Notes: a model not told the origin generated them from the letters alone. Counted from the first letter of the stretch, positions 9,080-18,030 are shown. The stretch: 57,855 nucleotides of DNA from Paucihalobacter sp036825875 (GCF_036825875.1 NZ_DAISXK010000016.1:1-57855); one strand, 5' to 3'. Numbers and translations: made by a program.

Positions 9080-9994
9080 TTATGCATTTACCTTAGAATA
9101 GCCAGTTCTTTTTGATTTCAATTTAGAATTTTTCAGGATGGCATCGGCAAGAACAATAAATAAAATTAATGCAACTCCTACATAAAAAAGCGGACTCATA
9201 ATTTCCTTTTCTGGAAACAAAATAACGGCTAAAATTATCCCGTAAACGGGCTCGAGATTATAACTTAGTACCACCGTGTATGGACTGATAAAGCGCATAA
9301 TATGAACAGAGCCTATAAAGGCATAAGCGGTACAGATTGAACCCAAAATAAAAAGAAAAATCCAATCGGATGTGCTTAATTTAAAATATTCAACCGAAAA
9401 ACCACCTTTGAAAATTAAAAGAAACAGGCTTATAAAAATGATACCACTCAAAAATTCATAAATAGAAATTGTGGTGGCATTATACTTTTCAATAAATCTG
9501 CCATTAATTACTGCAAATAAGGACGATAAAAACGCCGAAATTATTCCTAGTATGATACCGTTTATATAACGCATTTCACTTCGGGTGATTAAAATTAAAC
9601 CAACCACGACAAGCAGCCCAAATAAAATTTCGTAAAATCTAATTTTTCGTTTGAAAAATATCGGTTCAATGAAGGAGGCAAAAAATGCACCTGTTGAAAA
9701 GGTTGCGAGTGTTAATGATACATTGGATTGATTGATAGCTTCAAAAAAAGTAATCCAATGCAAGGCGATAATAATGCCGGCAACTGCAAATTTTAGGATG
9801 GTGGCTTTACTAAGTTGAATACTGGTTTTAGTAAGCCATGCAAACATCAGCATCAATATCACTGCAATAAGCATTCTAAACCATACAAGTGGAATGGAGC
9901 CAATGGTGATTAATTCACCCAAAATAGCAGTAAATCCAGCAATAAATACTAAAAAATGAAGATGTAAATAATGTTTTAGCTTATCGTTTGGCAT
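9080..9994 (-). CDS. EamA/DMT-superfamily transporter
   Basis: A 304-residue inner-membrane protein with about ten transmembrane helices arranged as two EamA repeats (roughly 10-140 and 150-285). It is typical of drug/metabolite exporters of the RhaT/YdcZ type. Family motifs include FRMLIAVILMLMFAWL, IIIALHWITFFEAINQS in repeat one and YTVVLSYNLEPVYGIILAVI in repeat two. The substrate cannot be read from the sequence. Its start overlaps the 3' end of the LptF/G-type gene by 14 bases, so the two are probably co-transcribed and translationally coupled. Confidence 0.9.
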   Translation of the reverse strand: MPNDKLKHYLHLHFLVFIAGFTAILGELITIGSIPLVWFRMLIAVILMLMFAWLTKTSIQLSKATILKFAVAGIIIALHWITFFEAINQSNVSLTLATFSTGAFFASFIEPIFFKRKIRFYEILFGLLVVVGLILITRSEMRYINGIILGIISAFLSSLFAVINGRFIEKYNATTISIYEFLSGIIFISLFLLIFKGGFSVEYFKLSTSDWIFLFILGSICTAYAFIGSVHIMRFISPYTVVLSYNLEPVYGIILAVILFPEKEIMSPLFYVGVALILFIVLADAILKNSKLKSKRTGYSKVNA

Positions 9995-11057
9995 TGTATA
10001 ACAGATAAATAGCTAAAATACCAAAAACTACATTTGGAAGCCATACCGCCACTAGCGGTGGGAAATCTGATTGCTCCGCCATGACTCCAAATACCTTATC
10101 GAAAAATACAAAAATCATGGCTATGGATATACCGAAAGCCAGATTAACGCCCATTCCGCCACGTCGTTTTATTGATGAAACAGCCACAGCAATAATGGTC
10201 AGAATAAATACCGAAACGGGTAAACTCCATTTTTTATATTTAACCACTTCGTAACGTCCGATATTTGAGGAGCCACGTAACTTTTCCTTTTCTATAAAAT
10301 CGTTCAATTCATTATAGCTCAATGTTTCAGCCATATAAGTTACGGGTGACAAATCGTCTAAATCAAAATCAAAAATAGTGTCTTTCCTTCTGGCTACTTC
10401 AATGATATCATTGCTTTCACCAACTCTACGTTTTACATATTGAATCAACCTAAAGGTGCTGTCTTCTTCATTGTATCTTATATTGTCGGCAAATATTTTA
10501 TACTCCATCACATTTCCTTTAAAATGTTCTAAAGTAAAATTATAACCTGTTTTATTCAAAGCATCAAATCGACTTACATATATAATGTCATTTTCGTTGA
10601 TTTGCCTGTAAATATTTTCGGTTTCTTGTACTTTTTTACCTTTTGAAAGGTATTCATATTTAAATTCATTAAATCCTTTACTGGCAATAGGTGCTAAAAT
10701 TAAACCTAATAATAATGCAAAAGCAGATACAATACTAGCTCCTATTATGTAAGGCCTTAAAAATCTAGAAAATGACACGCCCGAACTAAGAAATGCTACA
10801 ATTTCAGTATTATTTGCAAGTTTTGAAGTAAACCAAATCACCGATAAAAATAAAAATAGAGGAAACAATAAATTGGCAAAATATATCGTAAAGTTCAAAT
10901 AGTAGTTAGCCACAGCACCAAATGGTGCTTCATTAGCCAGAATTTTTCCTATTTTTTCAGCTAAATCTACCGTTATTCCAATAGGAATAAAAAGCAGTAG
11001 CATCATTGTAAAGGTTAAAAGATATCGCTTTAATATGTACCAGTCTAAAATTTTCAA
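9981..11057 (-). CDS. LptF/LptG family lipopolysaccharide export permease
   Basis: Predicted inner-membrane component of the Lpt system, which moves lipopolysaccharide to the outer membrane. The 358-residue protein has two helices near the N-terminus, further helices around 55-120, a periplasmic jellyroll-like domain (about 140-265) and helices at 280-355. MKILDWYILKRYLLTF and the C-terminal KKWSLPVSVFILTIIAVAVS are family-like. The best start is TTG at 11057, since no in-frame ATG fits the conserved N-terminus. It follows tgt by 57 bases and overlaps the EamA gene, a tgt-lptG pairing I recall as common in flavobacteria. Confidence 0.9.
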   Translation of the reverse strand: MKILDWYILKRYLLTFTMMLLLFIPIGITVDLAEKIGKILANEAPFGAVANYYLNFTIYFANLLFPLFLFLSVIWFTSKLANNTEIVAFLSSGVSFSRFLRPYIIGASIVSAFALLLGLILAPIASKGFNEFKYEYLSKGKKVQETENIYRQINENDIIYVSRFDALNKTGYNFTLEHFKGNVMEYKIFADNIRYNEEDSTFRLIQYVKRRVGESNDIIEVARRKDTIFDFDLDDLSPVTYMAETLSYNELNDFIEKEKLRGSSNIGRYEVVKYKKWSLPVSVFILTIIAVAVSSIKRRGGMGVNLAFGISIAMIFVFFDKVFGVMAEQSDFPPLVAVWLPNVVFGILAIYLLYNAKR

Positions 11058-11114
11058 TCCTTCTAAAAATTTTTAATTATAAATAAGCTTTGAGCTGAAC
11101 ATTTATTTTTCAAA

Positions 11115-12245
11115 TTAAAGTCTTTTATCCATTTGTTTCACCATCATTTCTTTCCACACTTTAAAATCACCGGCAATAATATGCTTTCTCGCTTCACGAA
11201 CCAACCAAAGATAAAATCCTAAATTATGAATGGTAGCAATTTGCTTACCGAGTAATTCATTTACTGTAAATAAATGACGTAAATAAGCTTTAGAATATTC
11301 TAAATCCACAAAAGTAATATCCATTTCATCAATTGGTGAAAAATCGTCGGCCCATTTTTTATTGTTGATGTTGATGGTTCCGTGCGCTGTAAACAACATA
11401 CCATTCCTGGCATTCCGCGTTGGCATCACGCAATCAAACATATCTACACCTAACGCTATATTTTCTAAAATATTGATAGGTGTGCCAACGCCCATAAGGT
11501 ACCTTGGTTTTTCTTGTGGTAAAATATCGCAAACAACCTCGGTCATGGCGTACATTTCTTCCGTGGGCTCTCCTACCGATAAGCCTCCTATAGCGTTGCC
11601 TTCAGCATTTACCCCTGCAATATACTCGGCAGATTGCATACGCAAATCCTTATAAGTACTTCCTTGTACAATTGGGAAAAATGTTTGTTTATAATCGTAT
11701 TTAAATGGCGTAATTTCAAGGTGTTTTAAACATCTTTCCAGCCAACGGTGGGTCATATGCATAGAACGCTTGGCGTAATTATAATAGCATGGATAGGGTG
11801 TACATTCATCAAAAGCCATGATGATATCGGCACCGATGGTTCGTTGAATTTCCATAACATTTTCGGGTGTAAAAACGTGATAACTCCCATCAATATGACT
11901 TTTGAATTTAACGCCTTCTTCCTTAATTTTTCTATTGGCAGATAAGGAGTACACTTGATAACCACCAGAATCGGTTAATATATTTCTATCCCAATTAATA
12001 AACTTGTGCAAACCACCGGCTTGTTCAAGAATATTGGTTTGTGGCCTAAGGTAAAGATGGTAGGTATTTCCTAAAATTATATCGGGATTAATGTCGTTTT
12101 TCAATTCTCTTTGGTGAACACCTTTTACAGTTCCAACGGTTCCAACTGGCATGAAAATAGGTGTTTCAATTTCACCGTGATCTGTGATTAATGTGCCCGC
12201 TCTTGCTTTAGTTTGTGCGTCTTTAGCTTTTATATTAAATATCAT
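11115..12245 (-). CDS. tgt: Queuine/preQ1 tRNA-ribosyltransferase, zinc cysteines absent
   Basis: Exchanges guanine 34 for a 7-deazaguanine base in GUN-anticodon tRNAs. Active-site parts are present: DSGGYQVYSL, the substrate-binding FDEC, GGLSVGEP and the nucleophile region FDCVMPTRNARNG. In characterised enzymes a CxCxxC motif plus a later His holds zinc. Here the aligned stretch reads DEMDITFVD, with Asp, Thr and Asp where the three Cys would be, although the TIHNL histidine remains. The ATG at 12245 is chosen because the upstream TTG (12269) lies inside a -7 promoter motif. Length is 376 residues, normal for the family. Confidence 0.95.
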   Translation of the reverse strand: MIFNIKAKDAQTKARAGTLITDHGEIETPIFMPVGTVGTVKGVHQRELKNDINPDIILGNTYHLYLRPQTNILEQAGGLHKFINWDRNILTDSGGYQVYSLSANRKIKEEGVKFKSHIDGSYHVFTPENVMEIQRTIGADIIMAFDECTPYPCYYNYAKRSMHMTHRWLERCLKHLEITPFKYDYKQTFFPIVQGSTYKDLRMQSAEYIAGVNAEGNAIGGLSVGEPTEEMYAMTEVVCDILPQEKPRYLMGVGTPINILENIALGVDMFDCVMPTRNARNGMLFTAHGTININNKKWADDFSPIDEMDITFVDLEYSKAYLRHLFTVNELLGKQIATIHNLGFYLWLVREARKHIIAGDFKVWKEMMVKQMDKRL

Positions 12246-12266
12246 AATTTTTCTTCGCTCAATTGG

Positions 12267-12274
12267 CAAAGATA
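12267..12274 (-). promoter_or_regulatory. -7 promoter element of tgt
   Basis: Minus-strand TATCTTTG matches TAnnTTTG exactly and lies 21 bases before the tgt ATG. It argues against the upstream TTG as the start. Confidence 0.6.
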
Positions 12275-12356
12275 ATTAACTAGAATGACTGGCGACGAGA
12301 AAAATTGAATTGTTAGCAAATGCTCGCAATTCGTTAATAACTGATAGAAATCTGTT

Positions 12357-12387
12357 TTTGTTTAGGGGTTTGAAAAACCTATTTTTG
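12357..12387 (+). promoter_or_regulatory. Transketolase operon promoter
   Basis: TTTG (12357-12360), exactly 19 bases, then TATTTTTG (12380-12387): a full match to the Bacteroidota housekeeping promoter. Transcription should begin near 12393, about 20 bases before the ATG. Confidence 0.8.
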
Positions 12388-12412
12388 ACCCATCTAATTT
12401 AAATAACAAATC

Positions 12413-13258
12413 ATGCCCGATATTAAAGCATTAACGCTTCTTACCTCTCAAGTAAGAAGAGATATTTTAAGAATGGTTCACAAGGTAAATTCTGGTCATC
12501 CAGGCGGCTCACTTGGTTGTACGGAATTTTTTGTCGTACTCTATAAGGTTATTATGAATCATAAAAAAGAATTTAACATGGACGGTGTTGGTGAAGACCT
12601 ATTCTTTTTATCAAACGGTCATATTTCACCGGTATTCTATAGCGTTTTAGCAAGAACTGGTTATTTTGAGGTTGAGGAGTTGAGTACTTTCAGACTGATT
12701 AACTCAAGACTTCAAGGCCATCCCACCACGTACGAAGGCTTACCTGGCGTAAGAATTGCTTCCGGGTCTTTAGGTCAAGGCATGTCGGTTGCTATTGGTG
12801 CAGCTCAAACCAAAAAGCTTAATAACGACTCTAGTTTGATATACAGTCTTCACGGTGATGGCGAACTACAAGAAGGCCAAAACTGGGAGGCGATCATGTA
12901 TGCTGCTGGAAATAAAATTGATAATTTAATTGCTACTGTAGATTTAAACGGTCAGCAAATTGATGGCGCCACAGATGATGTATTACCTATGGGTAATATT
13001 AAAGAAAAATTTGAGGCTTTCGGTTGGGTTGTGGTTGAAATCAATGAAGGCAACAATATTGAAGCCATAATTGAAGGAATGAATCTTGCCAAATCTAAAA
13101 CTAACCAACAAAAACCCGTTTGCGTCTTGTTAAAAACAATAATGGGCAATGGTGTAGATTTTATGATGCATACACATGCGTGGCATGGTAAAGCGCCAAA
13201 CGACGAACAATTGGCGATAGGTTTAGCTCAAAATGAAGAAACTTTAGGTGATTATTAA
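12413..13258 (+). CDS. Transketolase, N-terminal (thiamine-pyrophosphate-binding) subunit
   Basis: Half of a split transketolase, which transfers two-carbon units in the pentose phosphate pathway. The 281-residue protein has KVNSGHPGGSLGCTEFFVVL near the N-terminus and the TPP/Mg motif LHGDGELQEGQNWEA, which continues toward the Asn of the GDGx(~25)N signature (VDLNGQQIDG). HAWHGKAPN near the C-terminus matches the end of the domain. The C-terminal partner follows after 63 bases. A canonical promoter precedes it. Confidence 0.95.
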   Translation: MPDIKALTLLTSQVRRDILRMVHKVNSGHPGGSLGCTEFFVVLYKVIMNHKKEFNMDGVGEDLFFLSNGHISPVFYSVLARTGYFEVEELSTFRLINSRLQGHPTTYEGLPGVRIASGSLGQGMSVAIGAAQTKKLNNDSSLIYSLHGDGELQEGQNWEAIMYAAGNKIDNLIATVDLNGQQIDGATDDVLPMGNIKEKFEAFGWVVVEINEGNNIEAIIEGMNLAKSKTNQQKPVCVLLKTIMGNGVDFMMHTHAWHGKAPNDEQLAIGLAQNEETLGDY

Positions 13259-13321
13259 AAACCGTTTTTGAATAAAGAATTAAGTAAAATTTAAAGATAC
13301 CCATTTTCGTGGGCATATAGA

Positions 13322-14275
13322 ATGAAAACATACACAAATACAGGAAATAAAGACACACGTTCAGGCTTCGGCGCTGGCTTAACAGAATTAGGACAAACCA
13401 ATGACAATGTGGTAGCACTTTGTGCCGACTTAATTGGCTCATTAAAAATGGACGACTTCAAAAAAAATCATCCGGAGCGTTTTTTTCAGGTTGGTATCGC
13501 GGAAGCCAATATGATTGGCATTGCCGCTGGTATGACCATTGGTGGAAAAATTCCGTTCACAGGAACCTTTGCTAATTTTTCTACAGGTAGAGTTTACGAC
13601 CAGATTAGACAAAGTGTAGCCTATTCCAACAAAAATGTGAAAATTTGTGCTTCTCACGCAGGTGTTACTTTAGGTGAAGACGGCGCTACGCATCAAATAT
13701 TAGAAGATATTGGTTTAATGAAAATGTTGCCAGGAATGGTCGTCATTAATCCATGTGATTACAATCAAACTAAAGCTGCTACCAAAGCAATTGCGGATTA
13801 TGTCGGACCCGTATATTTAAGATTTGGTAGACCAAGTGTACCAAACTTTACACCTGAAAATCAAACTTTTGAAATTGGAAAAGCATTACATCTAATCGAA
13901 GGTACTGACCTTACAATTCTAGCCACAGGTCATTTGGTTTGGGAAGCATTAGAAGCCGCAAAAGCACTTGATGCGCAAGGTATTTCTGCTGAAGTAATAA
14001 ATATTCATACCATCAAACCTTTAGATGATCAAGCCATTATCAATTCAGTGCGTAAAACAGGTTGTGTGGTAACTTGTGAAGAACACAACTTTTTGGGTGG
14101 TTTAGGCGAAAGTGTAGCTAGAGTTCTTAGCGAAAATATACCAACGCCTCAAGAGTTTGTTGCTACCAAGGATACTTTTGGCGAATCCGGAACACCTGCC
14201 CAGTTAATGGACAAATATGGCTTAAATAGTAATGCAATAATTTCAGCAGCTAAAAAGGTGATATCCAGAAAATAA
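13322..14275 (+). CDS. Transketolase, C-terminal (pyrimidine-binding) subunit
   Basis: Second half of the split transketolase, 317 residues. The Pyr domain (about 10-175) carries FQVGIAEANMIGIAAGMTIGG, with the catalytic Glu that activates TPP, and SHAGVTLGEDGATHQILEDI. The transketolase C domain (about 190-317) includes VINIHTIKPLD. It should assemble with the preceding subunit as a heterotetramer. It is probably co-transcribed from the promoter at 12357. Confidence 0.95.
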   Translation: MKTYTNTGNKDTRSGFGAGLTELGQTNDNVVALCADLIGSLKMDDFKKNHPERFFQVGIAEANMIGIAAGMTIGGKIPFTGTFANFSTGRVYDQIRQSVAYSNKNVKICASHAGVTLGEDGATHQILEDIGLMKMLPGMVVINPCDYNQTKAATKAIADYVGPVYLRFGRPSVPNFTPENQTFEIGKALHLIEGTDLTILATGHLVWEALEAAKALDAQGISAEVINIHTIKPLDDQAIINSVRKTGCVVTCEEHNFLGGLGESVARVLSENIPTPQEFVATKDTFGESGTPAQLMDKYGLNSNAIISAAKKVISRK

Positions 14276-14373
14276 GTAAAGGCAATCTGCGTTATATATG
14301 TTAAACTGACTTAACTGAATTTATTTTAAGGTAGGATAAATATTAATTAAGCTGTTAAATACAAAACATAAAT

Positions 14374-14961
14374 ATGAGCAGAATAATTTTTTCTTTAGGA
14401 TTAATAATGATTAGTTGCATTACATTAAATGCACAGAACGAAGGTGGATTTGGTATTAAAGGTGGTTTAAATTACAGCGGTAATGGAGATTTCTTTAATT
14501 CAGTAAGTTCAAATTCGGAAGACCCTGGTAATAACATTGGTTATCACGTAGGTATTTTCGGAAAAATAGGCAACAAGCTATATTTAAGGCCTGAGTTGGT
14601 TTACACCAAGATTAAAAGCGATTACGATAGTGGTGATTTAGACATCACCAAATTAGACTTACCAATATTGGTTGGTGTAAAAGTGGTTGGCCCTTTGCAC
14701 ATTTTCGCTGGCCCTTCATTACAATATCTCTTAAATACTGAATTTGAAGGTATAAGTATAGACGACATAGAAAATGACTTTTCTATTGGTTTCAACTTCG
14801 GAATTGGTTTAAGTTTTAATTCTTTCGGAATTGACTTACGCTACGAAAGAGGTTTTAATGAAAACGAAGGAACTTTTCTTGATAATAATTTAGGAATTGG
14901 TGGCAGAATAGATACGCGACCAGAACAACTTATACTCAGTTTATCCGTAAATTTACTTTAA
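14374..14961 (+). CDS. Outer-membrane beta-barrel protein (porin-family/PorT-like)
   Basis: A 195-residue protein with a signal peptide (about 1-20, cleavage after LNAQ). Alternating hydrophobic strands fill the rest: FGIKGGLNYSG, LYLRPELVYTKIKSD, GVKVVGPLHIFAGPSLQYLL, FSIGFNFGIGLSFNSFGIDLRYERG, ending in a strand LILSLSVNLL. This is the usual eight-strand OmpA/PorT-like beta-barrel of Bacteroidota. The substrate or role is unknown. It stands alone, 98 bases after the transketolase gene, and ends at a bidirectional terminator. Confidence 0.85.
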   Translation: MSRIIFSLGLIMISCITLNAQNEGGFGIKGGLNYSGNGDFFNSVSSNSEDPGNNIGYHVGIFGKIGNKLYLRPELVYTKIKSDYDSGDLDITKLDLPILVGVKVVGPLHIFAGPSLQYLLNTEFEGISIDDIENDFSIGFNFGIGLSFNSFGIDLRYERGFNENEGTFLDNNLGIGGRIDTRPEQLILSLSVNLL

Positions 14962-14962
14962 T

Positions 14963-14994
14963 AAAAAAAGCCACTCGAAAGTGGCTTTTTTTTT
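14963..14994. terminator. Bidirectional terminator between the beta-barrel and FKBP genes
   Basis: AAGCCACT and AGTGGCTT pair around a small CGAA loop, with seven A before and nine T after. It serves both convergent genes and overlaps the FKBP stop codon. Confidence 0.9.
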
Positions 14995-15931
14995 AGGAAT
15001 TTTCAGGATATGTTGGATCTAAATAATCTGGTGTTTCATTACCGTTAGAATCTGGAAACACAATTGTACCGTCGGGATTGATAATGATTTCATCACGGGT
15101 TGGCACGCCGTCTCCATCATCATCAGGATCTAAATAATTTGGGATGCGGTCACCGTCTGTATCATCGTTAAATAAATTGAAATCTCCATCTAAATCTTCC
15201 ATATACGAAGGAATACCATCGTTATCGTGGTCTAATACTTCGGTTTGGTATAATTCAAACTTAAAAATAAGATTGGAATAAACAGGAACTCCGAAAGGCG
15301 GTGTTGCAAAATAGGCCAATCCAGAAGGGATAAACATTACGCCAACTCCATAATCGAAGTATTGCACCGTGCCATCACCATTTATTGTGAATGAAGAAGC
15401 CACGTTGAACTTAGGCATAACTCTATTCCATCCTGGAACTACGTTTGTTAAATCGAAAACAACAGGGCTTGCAGAGCTATCAAAGACTGTTGCATTTTGT
15501 AAATTTCCAGAATAACGTACCCTTACATTATCTGAAAAATTAGGACGCGCTTCTCCTCCACCTTGATTTAAACTGAGTATATAATAAGTGTATTCTATGT
15601 CCCTAAAAGTAGTTGTGAATGCATCGACATTGCCCATTAACATTCTATTATTATCAGGATCAGGTAGCGCAAGGTAGTTGCCATCTTCATCTTTTGGCAA
15701 TTCTGAAATGACAATATCATCAATCGTTAAATCTCCTTCGCCTTGTAAATCGCCCCAATTGTAATAATGCGTTTCAAAGTACCCTATTAAGGAGTCATTA
15801 TCCGTCAATTGTTGCTCGGAACGGTCACGTTCTGGAACAGGAACAAAATCAGGATCATCAGGAGAACATCCTATTCCAATTACTAATATAGCAAGTGCTA
15901 AGACGGTAAATATTCTTTTCATTTTGTTCAT
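14993..15931 (-). CDS. FKBP-type peptidyl-prolyl isomerase lipoprotein with calcium-binding repeats
   Basis: A 312-residue lipoprotein; the lipobox VIGIGC puts the lipidated Cys at 22. An FKBP domain (about 120-235) keeps the key aromatic and acidic positions: VRVRYSG, VFDSS, VVPGWNRVMP, and FIPSGLAY near its end. The C-terminal 75 residues are Asp-rich thrombospondin type 3-like repeats (DHDNDGIPSYMEDLDGD, DDTDGDRIPNYLDPDDDGDG), which bind calcium in known proteins. It is probably an envelope folding factor facing the periplasm or cell surface. A second ATG lies three codons in (15922) and is equally plausible. Confidence 0.88.
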   Translation of the reverse strand: MNKMKRIFTVLALAILVIGIGCSPDDPDFVPVPERDRSEQQLTDNDSLIGYFETHYYNWGDLQGEGDLTIDDIVISELPKDEDGNYLALPDPDNNRMLMGNVDAFTTTFRDIEYTYYILSLNQGGGEARPNFSDNVRVRYSGNLQNATVFDSSASPVVFDLTNVVPGWNRVMPKFNVASSFTINGDGTVQYFDYGVGVMFIPSGLAYFATPPFGVPVYSNLIFKFELYQTEVLDHDNDGIPSYMEDLDGDFNLFNDDTDGDRIPNYLDPDDDGDGVPTRDEIIINPDGTIVFPDSNGNETPDYLDPTYPENS

Positions 15932-16056
15932 TTTATACTGTTAGGCTAATGTTTTAGACAGAAACAGTGTCAATATTGCTTATTTTTGAGGGTGCAAGAT
16001 ACAATTTTATAATATTTTTGTATCATAAGATTAACGTAGTTTTTTATCTATTTTAT

Positions 16057-16443
16057 ATGCGTGTTGATAAATTTTTGTGGTGTGTTAGATATTTTAAAAC
16101 AAGAAGTATCGCGACGGAAGCCGTGAAAAAAGGTCATGTTAAAATTAATGGTCAGGTGGTTAAACCCAGTAGAGAAGTTTATCCGCTTGATGAAATTGAG
16201 TTGAGAAAAGATCAGATCAATTATAAACTAAAGATTAACGATCTGCCAGAAAGCAGATTAGGTGCAAAGTTAGTAGATATTTATCGCACCGATATCACCC
16301 CAAAAGAATCATTTGAAGCTTTAGAATTATTAAAATATTCAAAAGATTACTACCGCAAAAAAGGCACGGGACGTCCAACCAAAAAAGACCGCAGAGACAT
16401 TGAAGACTATAAAGAAGAAGACAAAGACGATGCAAAACTTTAA
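16057..16443 (+). CDS. S4-domain RNA-binding protein (Hsp15/RlbA type)
   Basis: Small heat-shock-type S4 protein; Hsp15 in E. coli binds free 50S subunits carrying nascent chains. The S4 fold is at residues 1-60 (MRVDKFLWCVRYFKTRSIAT, KGHVKINGQVVKPSREV), followed by a highly charged Lys/Asp/Glu tail (GTGRPTKKDRRDIEDYKEED). The start at ATG 16057 matches the family; 30 upstream in-frame residues are hydrophobic and not conserved. Length is 128 residues. The stop overlaps the methyltransferase start by 14 bases. Confidence 0.9.
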   Translation: MRVDKFLWCVRYFKTRSIATEAVKKGHVKINGQVVKPSREVYPLDEIELRKDQINYKLKINDLPESRLGAKLVDIYRTDITPKESFEALELLKYSKDYYRKKGTGRPTKKDRRDIEDYKEEDKDDAKL

Positions 16444-17014
16444 CTCGCATTACTGGAACGAGCGCTACTCAAAAAATGAAACGGGATGGGATTTGGGTGT
16501 GATATCAACACCTCTTAAATCTTATATTGATCAGATTGAAAATAAAAGTTTGAGAATTTTAATTCTAGGTGCTGGGAACAGTTACGAAGCAGAATATCTT
16601 TGGTGTTTAGGATTCAAAAATATTTCTATTATAGATTTAGCGTCTAAACCTCTTGTGGAATTTAGAAACCGCTTGCCTGAATTTCCTTTTGAGCAAACTA
16701 TTTTAGGTAATTTTTTTGATCTAAATGAAGCCTACGATTTGATTCTTGAACAAACTTTTTTTTGTGCTTTGTCTCCATCACAAAGAACTTTGTATGTTAC
16801 CAAGTGTTCAGAATTACTTAATGTAAAAGGAAAACTTGCAGGTGTTTTATTCAATTTCGAATTGACCGAAATAGGACCACCATTTGGAGGAAGTGAAAGC
16901 GAATACCAAAGACTTTTTAGTTCGTACTTTGATTTAAAGACATTAGAGGTATGTTATAATTCAGAACCCTCAAGAAAAAACAAAGAACTCTTTTTTATAT
17001 TTGAAAAAAAATAA
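16430..17014 (+). CDS. Class I SAM-dependent methyltransferase (TPMT-like)
   Basis: A 194-residue methyltransferase of the thiopurine-methyltransferase-like family. SHYWNERYSKNETGWDLG at the N-terminus is the family's start. The SAM-binding loop is LRILILGAGNSYEAEYL, and the DLILEQTFFCALSP segment is the TPMT motif. The substrate is unknown; relatives act on sulfur, selenium or thiocyanate compounds. The ATG at 16430 lies inside the end of the S4 gene (ATGA-type coupling, 14-base overlap). The longer in-frame start at 16400 would add ten lysine-rich residues. Confidence 0.88.
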   Translation: MQNFNSHYWNERYSKNETGWDLGVISTPLKSYIDQIENKSLRILILGAGNSYEAEYLWCLGFKNISIIDLASKPLVEFRNRLPEFPFEQTILGNFFDLNEAYDLILEQTFFCALSPSQRTLYVTKCSELLNVKGKLAGVLFNFELTEIGPPFGGSESEYQRLFSSYFDLKTLEVCYNSEPSRKNKELFFIFEKK

Positions 17015-17019
17015 TTGAT

Positions 17020-17523
17020 ATGGGCAAAAGCAAACAAATAATATTGACACATGAGGCCATTGTTCACAAAATAAAACGCATTGCTTATCAAATTTACGAA
17101 GATAATGTTAACGAAAAAGATTTAATTTTAGCTGGTATTGAAGGCAATGGCTTATTACTTGCTGAAGAACTTAAAATAGTAATTGAAGAAATTTCTGGTA
17201 TTAAGGTGCATCTTTGCCATGTTCAAATTGATAAAAAAAATCCTAGAAATCAAATAAAAACTTGTTTGCCAGAGGAATCGTACACAAATAAATCATTGGT
17301 ATTAGTAGATGATGTGTTAAATTCTGGAAGCACACTTATTTATGGTATCAAGCATTTTTTAAATGTTCCCTTAAATCAATTTAAAACCGTTGTTTTGGTA
17401 AATAGAAATCATAAAAAATATCCGGTAAAAGCAGATTTTAAAGGAATTTCACTTTCAACCTCTATCAATGAGCATGTTGAAGTAGTACTAAATAAAGGGC
17501 AATTTGAGGCTTATTTAGTTTAG
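17020..17523 (+). CDS. Phosphoribosyltransferase family protein
   Basis: A 167-residue type I phosphoribosyltransferase. The PRPP-binding signature VLVDDVLNSGST lies near residues 91-102, and LAGIEGNGLLLAEEL supplies the first PRPP loop. The overall pattern is closest to PyrR/hypoxanthine-type enzymes. The base substrate cannot be decided. The gene follows the methyltransferase by five bases and overlaps the convergent aroK 3' end by nine. Confidence 0.85.
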   Translation: MGKSKQIILTHEAIVHKIKRIAYQIYEDNVNEKDLILAGIEGNGLLLAEELKIVIEEISGIKVHLCHVQIDKKNPRNQIKTCLPEESYTNKSLVLVDDVLNSGSTLIYGIKHFLNVPLNQFKTVVLVNRNHKKYPVKADFKGISLSTSINEHVEVVLNKGQFEAYLV

Positions 17524-18030
17524 TATTTCTATGATATCAAGTGCTATTTGCTCTACACTTTTGCCATCAACTACAATTTTATGATGGGCTTGTTGATAGT
17601 AATAATTCCGCTCAAATAAATGTTTGCGAATAAAATCATTTAATCCGCTTTCGTTATTTAAATGATTTATTAAAGGTCTGGTTGAAATTTCTGAAGCCAA
17701 ACGACCCGTGAGTGTATCCACTGAAGCCTTTAAATAAATAACCACATTGATAGATTCAATTAGTTTCTTCATATTATCACCATAGCAAGGTGTCCCACCG
17801 CCTAAGGAAACAACTGTTCTTTGAAGACCTAAAACTTCCTTAAGAAACAACTGTTCTTGAGTTCTGAAAAATAGCTCTCCTTTAGTTTTAAAAATATCAG
17901 AAATGGTTAAACCCAGCTGCTCTTCAATGTAATTATCAAGATCTAAATATTCAAATTTAAGTTTTCGGGCCAAATTTTTTCCGACAATCGACTTTCCAGA
18001 ACCCATATATCCAACTAAAAAAACACTCAT
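17515..18030 (-). CDS. aroK: Shikimate kinase
   Basis: Phosphorylates shikimate at O3 in the aromatic amino-acid pathway, using ATP. The 171-residue product begins MSVFLVGYMGSGKSIVGKNL, where the P-loop is GYMGSGKS. Shikimate-binding residues are in LDLDNYIEEQ and FFRTQEQ, followed by VSLGGGTPC; the lid region contains RPLI. The start is ATG 18030; a GTG two codons upstream is possible but less likely. It converges on the phosphoribosyltransferase gene with a nine-base 3' overlap, so the two mRNAs end as antisense to each other. Confidence 0.95.
   Translation of the reverse strand: MSVFLVGYMGSGKSIVGKNLARKLKFEYLDLDNYIEEQLGLTISDIFKTKGELFFRTQEQLFLKEVLGLQRTVVSLGGGTPCYGDNMKKLIESINVVIYLKASVDTLTGRLASEISTRPLINHLNNESGLNDFIRKHLFERNYYYQQAHHKIVVDGKSVEQIALDIIEILN

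Noticed and set aside
13161..13442. Minus-strand frame over the gap between the transketolase subunits
   Set aside because: Overlaps conserved coding sequence on both sides and has no family features.
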